Positions 48,401 to 60,125 of a stretch of DNA of 64,000 bases are shown piece by piece. Under the pieces are notes generated by a model that was not told the DNA's origin, did not search any database, and was given only the letters and a program-made list of their open reading frames with translations. Made by a program: the position numbers and the translations under genes. The DNA is from Centrapalus pauciflorus (lineage: Eukaryota; Streptophyta; Magnoliopsida; Asterales; Asteraceae): contig JAANYP010004771.1 in the NCBI GenBank assembly GCA_020465985.1, positions 1,390,932-1,454,931 on the forward strand, in the 5' to 3' direction. Position 1 is the stretch's first letter. Every line of letters begins with the position of its first letter.

Positions 48401-50944
48401 GATCTACAAATTTTATGCTTTCTAGACTGGATAGGCACATAACAATAACATCTTATTTAGGGGGTGTTTTGATGTGCATTTTGAAAGTCATATTTCCCAC
48501 TTGAAGAAGCGTAAATGAATAATGAGTTGATGTATATTGTTTTGAGAGGCATTGTACTTCCAATTGATCCCATTTGCTTGAATGTGCTGGACCCTTGTGA
48601 TTGTAAAGGTGTCAACTCTGAGGTTGACACTTGCTTTCTCTTTTTTTTCCTTGATATGCTTTCTTCTGTGTTGCTTTTATGTTTCTGCTTTCATGCAGGC
48701 TCTTGTTGAAAAAGATTGGCTTGCATTTGGCCATCCATTTTCAGACCGAGCTGCAATGCCAACCTTTTCAGGGAGCAGCAACATGCCCCTAGAACTCTCC
48801 AGGCATTCGTCAAGTCCAAACATCTCATCACCATCTATGCGCCAGTCACCATCCGGATCATTCACACCTCAAACTTCTGTCTCCTCTAATTCCCAGCATT
48901 CAAACAACTATTCTCCAATATTTCTTCAGGTAAGCTTTTCCAACTAATAATTCCTTGATCCTTATATATTCACCAGTTCGTCACAGAAACGCTGCTGCTT
49001 CTTTTTTTCATATCAAAACGAGAAGCTTATGCATCAAATTTTCACTAGTCAATGTATAGAATTCGAAATTCATTGGTCTTAATTAATTGGTCTGCAGTTT
49101 ATCAATCAAGTGAGAAATGGTAAGCTAGGAACTCTAGTGGGTGTATTTCTCATTTGGTTCACAACTCAAAATATATGATTATGTAGACGTTTTTATCATT
49201 ATGCATATAGCAACACCTTCAAAAGTAGCTATTGTATGTTAATCTTGTGTATATTGATTCCATCTGACAGTGGGTTGATTGTGTCTCTCAATTATTACGG
49301 ATGTACCCTTTTGCATTTGAGTTCTCATCGGTAAGTATGTCCTTTCGTGGGACTACCATAGGCACTCTTGGTCAGATTTTAATTTACTAGTCACATAGTG
49401 ATTATGTAATTGTTTATCGACTCATTGGATCATGCAGGCTTTTTTGGTTGATTTCCTCGACACTGTGCTTTCTTGTCGGTTTGGGAATTTCTTGTGTAAC
49501 AAGTGCGTATATTATGATGAATTATAAAGTGTCAACAGTTTTAAATTTCTTTGCCCATAGAGTAATTTCTTAGATTTCAGTGAGAACGAAAGAGAAAAGG
49601 CTGGTGTTTTTGAGGCATCTGCATGCTTGTGGACGTATTTGGCTGATATGCGTGATTCAGAGGGAAGTTCTCACATACACTACAATGTCTTTTACAATCC
49701 GTCTAAACATGATGGTCCATTATTACCACCGGCCGCAGCTTTGGCTCCAACGTTATGGCCTCAATTTCACCTTCGATGGTCATGTCCTTCAGAAGCTCAG
49801 TCTGGCGAGATCGATGCCAAATGCAGAAACATGATGGAGAAGTACTCTGAACTACAAAAGGTAATTTTATATTTCAACATGTTCGCATCTTCTTTATTTT
49901 TACATCTCTTGTGCTGTACATTTTTGTGGTGTTTTTTTAATGATTCATTCATTATGAGTGGTTTTGGAGACCTGTTCCCTGGAAGTGTGGTCTCAGTATG
50001 TGTGTATAACTGATCCTGGAAAGTGTTTACGATGCATAATAGACTAATTCCACCAACATATGGATCTATTCTATTGGTTGAGTGAACGATCTTCTTATTC
50101 TGAGGATCTGTATATGCTGATTGAGCTATACATAGACATAGTGTCCCTAATTAACAAAAATGAAAAATATGATATTCAAAGTAAGCCTCTTTTACGATGG
50201 AATTGTGTGCATAACATACTGTCCAAGGACCAAACCAACAAACTAAGGGATTCTATCTTTAATGACTGTTCGAGTAAATTGCCAGAGTATATATACTTCT
50301 TGAGCTTCAACATTCCAAATCATTGTTATTGTGATGTCTGAAAGCTTTTTTTCGTGATTCCAAGTTGGTGTTTTTGTTTTACGTTATCGCATTTCATATA
50401 TTAGTATTAACAGGCAACGGATTTAGCTGAAAGGAACGCCAGAGAAATAACGACAACAGTGGAGTCCTTGACTGCTGATCTACTTACTGAGAGCCAGCTC
50501 AGCAACTCGGCTGTGGCTTTGGCTAGAAAAACCAGCATGGAAAATGCTAGCATTAAGCGAGCAATAGAATCACTTGGGTGTAGAGTTCATGTTTCATGTG
50601 ACAACGACCATATAGCTGATATTGAAAACCATCCTGCTGACATGTCACAGAGAATAACATCCTCTCCAACTAGAGAAAGAGTGGATAGTGGACAAATATA
50701 TGATGAAGTTGAAAAGGCGGATATGTCCGTCTCCATTGATGTGACGGCAGACGATGATGATGTTACTGGAAGCCCCATTAATCGGATTTGTGAGTCGTTG
50801 TGCCCATTACGAACACAAGATGGTGGTTGTAGGTGGCCTAACGCGGGTTGTGTTCGGCTTAGGAGCCAATTGTTAGGTGTGAGAGCGAATTATGATGCTT
50901 TTGACCGGCTATCTATCCAAGAAGGTTACTTCCAACCTGAATGA
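36293..50944 (+). CDS. MTM1: Myotubularin-type phosphoinositide 3-phosphatase (19 exons)
   Basis: Family role: removal of the 3-phosphate from PI3P and PI(3,5)P2 on endosomal membranes, yielding PI5P in plants. Exons: 36293-36415, 36576-36635, 36984-37055, 37719-37790, 39575-39641, 41262-41311, 43693-43982, 44096-44169, 44363-44426, 44571-44636, 44866-44965, 45050-45163, 45564-45733, 46930-47014, 48699-48929, 49271-49330, 49438-49502, 49581-49860, 50414-50944. These join in frame to 857 aa, close to the plant MTM length (about 840). Seen: PH-GRAM (GYGVLVNTDEAGAVVVTNFR, about 62-130); phosphatase with intact CX5R loop CSDGWDRT (440-447); Ser-rich insert (exon 15); C-terminal Glu/Ala-rich coiled coil and conserved CRWPNAGC / YDAFDRLSIQEGYFQ end. 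All splice sites are GT-AG. MTM1 and MTM2 cannot be separated by eye. Start: MATSTPRWS, followed by the conserved AESEKVEG. Confidence 0.93.
38378..38662. repeat. Inverted-repeat element in myotubularin intron 4
   Basis: GTGTTCTCGAG at 38381 is matched in inverted form by CTCGAGAACATAAC at 38496 and again by CTTGAGAACACAACC at 38643, with GGAAGGGAAGG/CCTTCCTT-type words between. It is probably one or two overlapping MITEs. Ends and target duplication are unresolved. Confidence 0.4.
41051..41126 (+). repeat. (TC)n, (TG)n and G-run compound microsatellite
   Basis: TC repeats (41051-41081), TG repeats (41094-41105) and a run of about 20 G (41107-41126) lie in intron 5 of the myotubularin gene. 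Confidence 0.9.
41979..42372. mobile_element. Microsatellite-anchored element, family B, copy 2
   Basis: It lies in intron 6 of the myotubularin gene. The left end (GGTTTGAAAACATACCACTT, after a TGTGTGTG tract) and the right end read on the other strand (AAGGTTCGGCAGCATACCAC) share an inverted pattern. The segment TTTTTTTCATAAACATGTTTAAA matches copy 1 at 28158. (TA)n(GT)n follows directly at 42375-42442. No coding frame is present. Confidence 0.55.
42375..42442. repeat. (TA)n(GT)n compound microsatellite
   Basis: About 39 bases of TA repeats are followed by about 29 bases of GT repeats, abutting the family B element in the same way as at 28463. Confidence 0.95.
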
Positions 50945-53177
50945 TAGAAAACTGCTTGCTGTTGTCGGACTGTAGATATGGTATGGTTACGGCATTCTGC
51001 ATAAAGCTTCTTCAATGCAACAGAAGCAGTTTTGTAGGTAAGTTAAGAGTTTTGATAGAGATCCGGCAAAAACGCCATGGTAGGCAAAAGTTGCTTTCTG
51101 GAGTGCACAATCCTTGCATTTGTTGAAGTGTCTATGTACAGGTGAATCGGAACTGCAAATCATAAAGCAAAATTGATCTCGTGCTTCCTTAAATTAGGTA
51201 TGTAGATTTGGATTTGATTTCACCAATTTCTGATTATCGTTTTCAGTTTCTTCATAATTTTTTATGTGTTCTATCTGAAGTGACAAAAGTTACGCTATAA
51301 TTTTAGAGTCCACAACCTATCGTAGTGATGAAGATGAAAAGTGAGGTGACTCTTGTTTGAACTGCTGGAATCGTGTTCTATACCTCATTCTTTTACGGAA
51401 TAACGTCAGTTCGTACAATATTTAGAACTTGATCATGAGTTTTCACTTTATATGTTAATTTGGGGTTGAAACTTACCGTTACGTGATTGTGGAAGAGTTC
51501 TGACTGTTCGAGTAGGGCAATTTTCAATTCTATCTGTATATGATCCTTTTGTGTTTCGTTTATGGTTGCAGTTGTTTGTTTTTTGGGTCTATAAATGTAA
51601 TAATTTGGATACTAATACTTTTATACCTAGAGGTCATATAAGCCTTGGATGCTTACATTCTGTTAGATGTATTTCACAAAACACGAATTAATGCTGAGTC
51701 CCCTTTGAGTAGTGTAAGTTTCTTTTTGTTCCTTTTGAAGGTTATAAAGTAGAGACACGAAGTTGTGATGACTACTTGGGACCTCTATTCTCAAAACTGC
51801 AACCATAATTTTGGTAGACATACATAATATTACGTATGTCTAAAAAACACCCACCAAAATTACAGGAGTTACCTTCATATTTTAGTAATGATCTTTAGTT
51901 TTTCATGTCTAAAATATTTTACTTGAAAGTTTAACAATAAACAAAGCAAGTAAGCAACCAACATAAAATGGCTTCCATCTTCGTATCACCAGTCACCAAC
52001 TACCCATATTCGATTCGCACATGTTAATCACTCCATTTATGTTCAAGTACACAAAAAATTAAGTAGTTTTGGTGGTAGAAGTTCTCTGAAAATTACAATG
52101 ACATTTGACAAGAACGTGTAAAAATAACCATTTTACCGTGTCTTTGCAATGATTCGTTCAAAGCATTTTAAGGGGGCATTTGATATCCAAAAGAGTGAAA
52201 GGGTTTGAGACTAAATATGGGTTTAGAAATAAGTTTAAAGGAAAAGGATATGAATAAGACAGGGAAACTTACGAGTGTAGATGGTATTCATATTTTAGTA
52301 ATGAGTTCTAATTTTTAGGTTTCAAACCATCAATCAAATAATTTTTTTGAACATATATTAATTTCTTGATTAAAAACTCATAAAACAAATGCATACTAAT
52401 GTTGTGTCATGCTATAAAATCTAACCTTGATTTTTGGTGCTAATTTTGTTTATTTTCTTTCATTCTTGGTTATCTTCATCTGGGTTAAGCGTGAACGTTT
52501 TTTCCTATTTATTTTTATGTTTTTTAGTTACAGAAATATAAAGAATTTATGGAAACCACAAATTAACCAAACATATCATTTATGTGATTCCGATTGTACT
52601 CTTATAAAGGCCAAAAAAAAATAAAATTTTAAAAGTAAGTAATAACGAACAATAAAATTGTCGTTTTTAAACAGTAATTAAGTAAAAATTATCATTTATT
52701 AGAAATTATACTCCATCGTCAACGAATCCTAGAACTCTGTTTTTTATGTAAACGTTTGTTTTAATACTTGGATAGTATATAATTTGTTTATAAAAACATT
52801 ATAAACGAAAACCATTCTATACAAATATCATTTACCAAGATCTCGAGAATAACTTTAAATCGAATGGTATTTTGTATATTTTACTACTAAAGTGTGTCAT
52901 GACATGGATACAAATTTTTTGTGTAGTAAAAGAAGTAAGAAACAAATAGTTTTGCTGTGACTTAGGTGATTAATAAAAAAAAAGGGTAACCCACCCTCTG
53001 GGCCCCACCAACCGGTCCCACGGCCAACATGAAGAAGGTAAATCGCGTAACCCCATAGTTAAAGGACATGTGTAAGGTTTGAACTCTGAAACTCCATTTT
53101 TTTTTTCATGGTTGCTGGTCTAGACTTCAAATGATGAAATCAAGTAGCAAAAACAGTCCATCTTTAATGAGATCACT
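50945..53177. other. Myotubularin 3' UTR and intergenic spacer
   Basis: The first several hundred bases are probably 3' UTR. The remainder is AT-rich and I see no conserved frame, RNA gene or clear element. Confidence 0.5.
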
Positions 53178-53179
53178 GG

Positions 53180-53280
53180 GTGCGTTTGGTACAGAGAATT
53201 AAGGTCAGAGAAATGGAAATAGGAGGAAATCTCATGTTAGTTCCATTTCTCTGGCTTTATTTCTCTGTACCAAACATAAT
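53180..53280. mobile_element. Small MITE-like inverted repeat
   Basis: TTTGGTACAGAGAATTAAGG and AGAGAAATGGAA on the left are matched on the right by TTCCATTTCTCT and ATTTCTCTGTACCAAAC, forming an almost complete hairpin of about 100 bases. GTTTGGTACA-type ends are common among plant hAT and Harbinger MITEs. The target duplication was not determined. Confidence 0.65.
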
Positions 53281-54599
53281 GTTATTGCTTTAACTGGAGT
53301 GGGAAAACAAACATAAGACAGCATAAGTTTCTAGAGATGTAGAATCTTGCTAGCATACAGAAAAGTTTTTCCATCATATAAAAGTAGGAGATTGCTTATC
53401 ATCTGGTTATTTCTGGTGCAACGATTGCAGCATCTCACCCCAATTCTCGACGAATATCATATCTAACATAGATACATAGCCATCTCTGATCGCAACTTGT
53501 CTCCTTACCCTCACTTTATCTTCTATCATCTAATTCTCTCACCTCTATTCCTGTCTCTACCCCCTACCACAATACAAGGGTTCATCTAAAAACAACCCTA
53601 CGATTACTAATTAACTACCAACGATAATTTTAGCCTTGGGATAGTTTGTATTGCATTTTTGGCCATTAGTAGGTTTAGGCCATACAACCCGTTCATTGTC
53701 ACTTGTTTTCAGGCAACATTGGTCCTGCTGGCTCTGTTCATAGCTACTCTCGGCCCACTTCATTCACATGTTAATACTAGCCTCGTGCTCACCGGGTAGT
53801 AGCATTCATTGTACTATGAAAACTAGGGAATTTTCTAATAGGATAGATTATTCTGCAATCGCCTATACATAAACCTTGTCAGCAATCTTTGTGAACGATT
53901 GTAGACAAACCATAACTGTTGGATTGTCAAGAGCCTAGTCCCTTGCAAATAAACCAGTGATTACATGTAATTCAATATTTATGATATTACTCAGACAGAG
54001 AGATGGAGGGGTAACAACTAACAAGTATTCTTATTGGTGCAAGCTCAAACCATTCTTAAAGGTAACATCATGATTCATTCAGAATCCACCTCATAAATTT
54101 CTGCCATCCAGAAAAATTAAATTACAGGGCTGGCATTGAGAGTAACTCAAAAAAAAAGCTTTCAACTTTTTTCACTCCCAAAAGAGAAATAAGCAACTGA
54201 AAGAGGATATGCAATTTTACATGTGCAATAACAATTAAAAACAGTAAAATAACTAACCTTTGTTGGGACTTCAAGAAACGCCTTCCTTCCAGGGAAAACA
54301 CTTGATGAACCACCCAACCATCAAAACCAAATATACCTAAAAAACATTATAAACAATTAAACATGAAATTTGCAAGATCCTACTTTTATAAGAATGCCAA
54401 TTTCGATCGAAGCTACTCAAATAGTTTAATTGATGTACCTCTAAATATTTGACATAAAAGAGAACAGGGAACTACTGGGATTAAAACAAGCAAATTCAAT
54501 TAGATACATCTTCCTAAACAACCTAAAAGAGGGTCATCTTGACCCTTTTTAATTAATAAGCCAATTGTTTCTGAATCCAAACCTTAAGAACACCCTAGT
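53281..54599. other. Spacer and probable 3' UTR of the trihelix gene
   Basis: On the minus strand this lies downstream of the trihelix stop codon. No conserved coding frame is seen in either direction. Part of it, perhaps to about 54300, may be transcribed as 3' UTR. Confidence 0.4.
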
Positions 54600-55106
54600 T
54601 TAATTATTACTATCATCACTGTGATTGTTGTTGTTTATGGTATTGTGGTTACTGCTGAGATGATTATGACTGTGATTATGGTGATGATTGGTGTTATTGT
54701 TCCCAACACTTCTCCGATTGTGCTTCAACTGTGATAGCTCTAACTGTGTCTTCATGAAGAACTGCATCCTTTGCAATTCAAGCTCCTTGGCAAACTTCAT
54801 GCTTTGCTTCTGCATCTCCACCATCTGCTGCAGCTTAGAGCTCTCCGCCTGCTCGTATGCTTCCCCAAATTTCATTATCGCTCTAGTCAATTCTCTAACA
54901 GAATCTCCCCAGTTCTTCTCTCTCCCTCCTCGCCCCTTATCCTCCTGCTGCTGCCTCATGGCGGAGCTTGCATTAAATGGAACCCTGGGACGTTTCTGCT
55001 CGTAGGAATCTGATTCAGGGGAGTCTGGAGATGGCTCTGGTTCAGATTCAGATGAGTCTGAATACGCAGGAGGCGGACGCAACCGCTTACGCTGCTGTTG
55101 AAGTTG

Positions 55107-55137
<31 letters not shown>

Positions 55138-55772
55138 AGGTGGAGTTGTTGTTGTCGCTCCTGTTGCTGTTTTAGCCTCAGACTCTGAACAGGTGCCGAT
55201 CTAACGCCGACCGGAATCCCCACCGGAACTGTTCTTAATTGCTGATGAGAATTTAACGACGAAGAACCGCTCTTCGCCGTAGCTGTAGGGCCTATAAGGT
55301 GATCCAACCGATCATAAAAACTCCACGTACTAGGGCCACCGCCGGATGCAATCTTTGCCTTCTCAAGCTTGTACTTCTTCTTCACCGTATCGATCCGATT
55401 CTTGCACTGAATATCCGTTTTTGGAGCCTTCATATAATCCTCCCGACTACTAACTATATCCGCAACCTCTTTCCAGTGCTTCTGCTTCAAATTCCCCCTG
55501 CTCAGCTCCAGGTAACGTTCTCCCCACGCGTCAATCAACACAGCGGTGGCACCTTCGCTCCAACAATCCTCACGACCTCCTCCACCTCCACCTCCACCAC
55601 CACCTCCACCGCCGACGGTCCTTGGTTGCTGTATCGGTAGCGCTAACGTCAACGTATTCTGAGGAGGCGCGGCAGACGCCACCGTGACGGTTATCCGGCG
55701 ATTAGAACGCGGTGAATCCGGCGATCCAGATCCTGCCGATGGGTGTGACTGGATTTCCTCGTCGTCTTCCAT
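54600..55772 (-). CDS. Trihelix transcription factor, ASIL/6b-interacting-protein-like
   Basis: An intronless frame of 390 aa. The single trihelix (Myb-like) DNA-binding domain spans about residues 70-158, with tryptophans W71, W83 and W100 and the stretch PKTDIQCKNRIDTVKKKYKL typical of the ASIL/SIP1 group. A C-terminal helical region (about 287-350: VRELTRAIMKFGEAYEQAES, MQKQSMKFAKELELQRMQ) is the usual dimerisation part of this group. A basic KRLRPP and a KRPRVP motif may be nuclear signals. Low-complexity tracts: 13 glycines at 54-66, a poly-Gln region at about 205-227, and an Asn/His-rich tail. ASIL proteins repress seed-maturation genes in Arabidopsis seedlings; the target here is unknown. 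The first in-frame ATG after an upstream GC-rich leader was chosen. Confidence 0.9.
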
Positions 55773-58700
55773 ATCTTCCCCTGAAACCTGGTGGCCGGCG
55801 ATATCACCGATCTGAAATATTAATAAGGAGAGAGAAAAGTTTGTTGGAGATAGAGGGGAAGGTAGGGTTTTTAGAGAGAGATGGGGGTAGTTGACCGGCG
55901 TTTTTTACGATATAGAAATATAAATTTATCGGTTGACGGAGAAAAACGGAGAGAGGGGAGGATAAGTTGACGGAGAAGTCGGCCGTCAAGGGACGGGGTT
56001 AGAAGGGACACGTGGAATCCCATTGTGGGATCAGTTAAGGCGAAAGCCGACACACCGGACCTGATTGCCACTTTGCCGGCTCCGGCTCCGGCTCGGCTCC
56101 CTCGTTTCGGCCGTTTTTGTTTTTTCTCATCGTTTTGCGCCTAATTTCAGTCTTTATTCTTTAACCTAAACCTTATTCATATTTCCGTATTCGGTATTTC
56201 CTCCTCTTAAAATTACGTTTCTCGCCTTCTTATTTCTTTTCTTAAAAAATTTGATGGACCCAAATTCCTCTTTCCTGCTAAGTTAAATAATTATTTATAC
56301 TTTTTTTTATATATAATTCCAAAATATATGCACAATCTCTCATTAAATATCAGTAACTACAATAATATATATAAATAAATAAATCATTGTAACACAAATA
56401 CTTCTTATCTATCATCCATTAGAAAGGGTGTCATAAAGTTTATAATTATATTCTATAAAAACCAAAATAAAACTAAAATAAAACATATTAATACTTTATG
56501 ATCTATAATAATTTGTGTTCTTTTTTATGAAAGTTTACTAGTCAGATATTAAACATGTAGCACGTCTAAATAAGAGGTAATGCAAATAAATATTTTCATG
56601 TGTACATATAAGGGGCATAGATCATGACTAAAATCGTCTTCACGCAAGTATGCAACCTATATCTATCGGCACATGGTGGGAGATCTGCCATGCAATATGG
56701 TGGTGTAACTGTCTTAAAATAAAAAATGATATGTGAAATTATTTAATTACACTAGTTGAGTTGGCACTTTTTGATTAGTTAAATTTAGTCCAAATGGACA
56801 AAGTAATTGTTATTTGTTAATTAGCCTTGGAGCTAGAATAAGTGTTTTGAGTACATTGAAAATTAAATTAGTCATTTTGAGTGTTAAATATGAAGAGTTG
56901 TTAAATTAGCGGATATTTAGTATTATGAACTTATATGTATCTCGTGATTTGCTTTATTTCCTTCATTTCACATAAACATATTTAAAGTGAGAGAGAGAGA
57001 GAGAGACAAAGATAGAGACAGAGACAATAGACCAAAGTATCAAGATTTGGGCTTCGTTTTCCTGTTTGAGCAATCATCTTCACTATCATCTTCATTTTAA
57101 ATCCAAAGGTTTTGGAAGTCGAGTGGTTTCAATTCCAACATGTTATATTAGTCGTATAAAGTGTTTTGTGAGGTTTATTACATAAATTCATGATTGAAAA
57201 TCAAACTTGGAATGCTAAACTCCATGGTAGTCAAAACAGAGCACATCTGGCATTCTGGTGTGCATGGGGTCGTGGTCGCAACGATATCAAAGTTAGTTTA
57301 TAGTTGAAGCCACGTTATGGGGCAATCTAGGGTGTGAAGATGAGGAAAGTCATAGTCACGAGGACGCGGTTACGATGAGCAATGAGGTTATGGTCATGAC
57401 TTTGGCTGATTTGTTCCGATTGTTATTTTGTAAAATTAATTAGTATCTGCATATATATGATGATAATGCATATTGTTTATTATTAATATTATTAGAGTAG
57501 TTAATGCTAACATATTTATTAATCATCATCTAGGAGTTTGAGGGTTTCGTAATTAGCTGCTAGATTGTCGTGATCATAATTTATAAGCTCCATGTGAATT
57601 AAGAGAATCCTTCTCCTGAGTTGCATATACTCATCATGATTATGTTTTGCTAAAAGAGATTTATGAAATTAGTCGTAAAAAGGATCCATTTTTTAACATT
57701 TTAAATGAAAATCATGTTCATGAACACATAATGAAAACACGGACATCATATGAGCAACGAAAACATGCCATTTTGTTTGGGTCGCTTCCAACATAGAGTT
57801 CTTTATTTAATGTATATAATATAGTCTCGACACTCAAACTTATTACAAGTCTCCCCCGATGAAATGTCTGGGTAGGTCTCCCGACCGACATGAGCAGTGA
57901 GCTATGTTGTGATTGTGATAGTTCTTTATATTTGTGTTTACTTTCTTTATCTTGTATGCTCAAGAGCTCGATGAGCTTACATGTTTTATCTAATGCTAAT
58001 CTGGAAGTCAGCCAATGCATAAATATATAGGAAACACGAACATATTCATATTTGACTATGAGTTCGTTCTCATCAATATTTAAAGATACTTGTATTTTGA
58101 GAATAGTTTTTTTTATAACCCCACTGAATACAATAATGTAACGAGGATGTGTGACGTATGTACCTACATGGACATGGACATGTCATAACATGTGGTATTT
58201 AGTTGAAATTTTATGGTCTTACACAAGGCTAAACTTTCAAGTATCCATATTTATTAAATCATCAAAAGTCTTGGACAAACACATTTTTTTCTTTTTCAAG
58301 TGTCATATTGTTGAGAATTTGTATTACTTTTTCATAAAACATAACCTTTAATCAAATTAATGCAACGGAAACATTTTAAAATAACAAATTCCGTACATGG
58401 ATCATCAAGTAAAATATAAGATAGGTAGCACAAAAGCTTTTAAAATTTGTACATTAATTTTTAGTTGATGACAAAAACACATGAACAAGATGCTTTCAAT
58501 ATCCACCGGTAATAACACAATCGAGAGACGCCAAATATAAAATCAAACACACGAGAACACGATAAGAAACACACAAAGTGTGTGCTGTTTGTGTGGCCGT
58601 AGGTGCAAAATGTGTGCGCACCCTGGATTCACATCACCAAAAAAAGGGGTTTGATTTTATTTTATAATAATAAAAGTTTTAATTTATTAAAACTCTAAAT

Positions 58701-59073
58701 TATTATTTAAATCAATTACAGTCATCTTTATTATTTAAATATTAAATTATTAGTATAACAAACTGTGATATTATCGTTTGATAAATTATTATTTTCTCTT
58801 ATATTAAAATTTTATGTTATATTAAAATATTAGTACATAATTAGTTTTCAAAAAGTTTTTCTATTTATTTTCTTTTTTTTTTTGTGTGTTTTTTTATCTT
58901 GTTCACTTAGTTTATGACAAATTAAATTAAATATATATAACTAAATATCCTTTAGTTTACATAATTTCTGACATGACATTGGTATTGTTTCAGAATTTCA
59001 AGTTAGAAATTAGATTAAATATATATTAGTTTTAAAAAGATTTTATTATGATATTATCATTGTTTTTTTGGTT
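55773..59073. other. Trihelix promoter and AT-rich intergenic DNA
   Basis: About 55773-56200 is GC-richer and likely contains the promoter and leader of the minus-strand trihelix gene. Beyond it, a (GA)n run lies at 56991-57005 and AT-rich DNA follows. A 100-codon minus-strand frame at 57718-58020 has no recognisable domain. No gene is called. Confidence 0.45.
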
Positions 59074-59082
59074 TTTATAAAA

Positions 59083-59853
59083 GGGTTTATTATGAAAAAA
59101 ACCATCATGTTTTTTAATTTTTAGCGATTTAGTCCCTCCATGTTATTTTTTACCATAAAACCCCTCATGTTACTGATTCGTTGTTGGTTTTAGGAAATAT
59201 TTGACTTATAACCGGTTATACCGGTAATAAATCCTGAGATGCAGGTCGGCGGTGGTGGTTTGGTGGCGGCGCAACACCTGAGACCGGTCTTGGTCGGCGG
59301 CGGCAGTTGTGTGGTGATCGCAGCCGAGAGATCAAGCGAGTGAGCGTAAGAGAGTGGGTGAGGCCGAGTGGTGGTGGATGTCGTGAGGGCGGTGACGGTG
59401 ATGGGGCTATGGGGGCGGCGGCAGCGGCAGCGGCGCTAGGGTTGAGTCGCTGTCGTCTTGACTGAGAGCGAGAGAGAGATGGAGAGAATGTATGGTGTCA
59501 CTAGGGTTTCCTCCTGCCGGTGCTAGGGTTTCCGCGGTGGCGGTGATGGGGTTATGGCGGTGGCGGTTGTGCAGAAGATGGGGTTATGGCGGTGGCGGTG
59601 GTGCAGAAGATGATCGGCGCAGAAGATGAGGTTATGGTAGTGGCGGTGATGGGGTTATGGCGGTGGCGGTTGTGCAAAAGATGATCGGCGGGGAAGTCGC
59701 TGGCACTCCGGCAGAGGAAACCTGTTACAATAGGTAACTTTCTTAAAACCAACAAAGAATCAGTAACATGAGGGGTTTTATGGTAAAAAATAACATGGAG
59801 GGACTAAATCGCTAAAAATTAGAAAATATGATGGTTTTTTTCATAATAAACCC
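59083..59853. mobile_element. Mutator-like element with GC-rich cargo (copy 4 of the GGGTTTA family)
   Basis: The element is 771 bp with nearly identical terminal inverted repeats of about 113 bp (59083-59196 and 59740-59853), starting GGGTTTATTATGAAAAAAAC. A perfect 9-bp target duplication, TTTATAAAA, flanks it (59074-59082 and 59854-59862). The interior (59240-59700) is strongly GC-rich (GGCGGTGG words) and holds an approximate repeat of GGGTTATGGCGGTGGCGGT with GTGCAGAAGATG. No transposase is present. The terminal repeat length, duplication size and foreign-looking interior fit a Pack-MULE or MULE-MITE; the source of the interior is unknown. Confidence 0.85.
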
Positions 59854-59862
59854 TTTATAAAA

Positions 59863-60125
59863 ACTATAAATAATAAATTATCTATTAGTTTCATTGCAAC
59901 GTAACGGTAAAAAAACACCTCTTTTTCTATAAACTCAAAATTGTGTAACTTCTTAAAAGAAATAAAACAAAAACAAAAACGTTTTTTTTTTTATTTTCCT
60001 CCTACTCCTTACTTTTCTCACTCCATAAGTCCAGTCCATAACTTGCGCTTCGCGAACACAGAGTTCTCTAGGCTTGACGAACTCCCTCTTTCGGCAAATG
60101 GGTGTAGTAGGGTTTTGAGGAAACT
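59863..60125 (+). promoter_or_regulatory. Promoter and leader of the cap methyltransferase gene
   Basis: This short spacer lies between the Mutator-like element and the start codon. Pyrimidine-rich stretches (59985-60025) and CTTGCGCTTCGCGAAC at 60041-60056 are the only notable sequences. No defined box was assigned with confidence. Confidence 0.35.

Noticed and set aside
54688..55640. Plus-strand open frames opposite the trihelix gene
   Set aside because: They are shadows of the minus-strand coding sequence (poly-Gln and poly-Gly read as Ala, Val and Thr runs).
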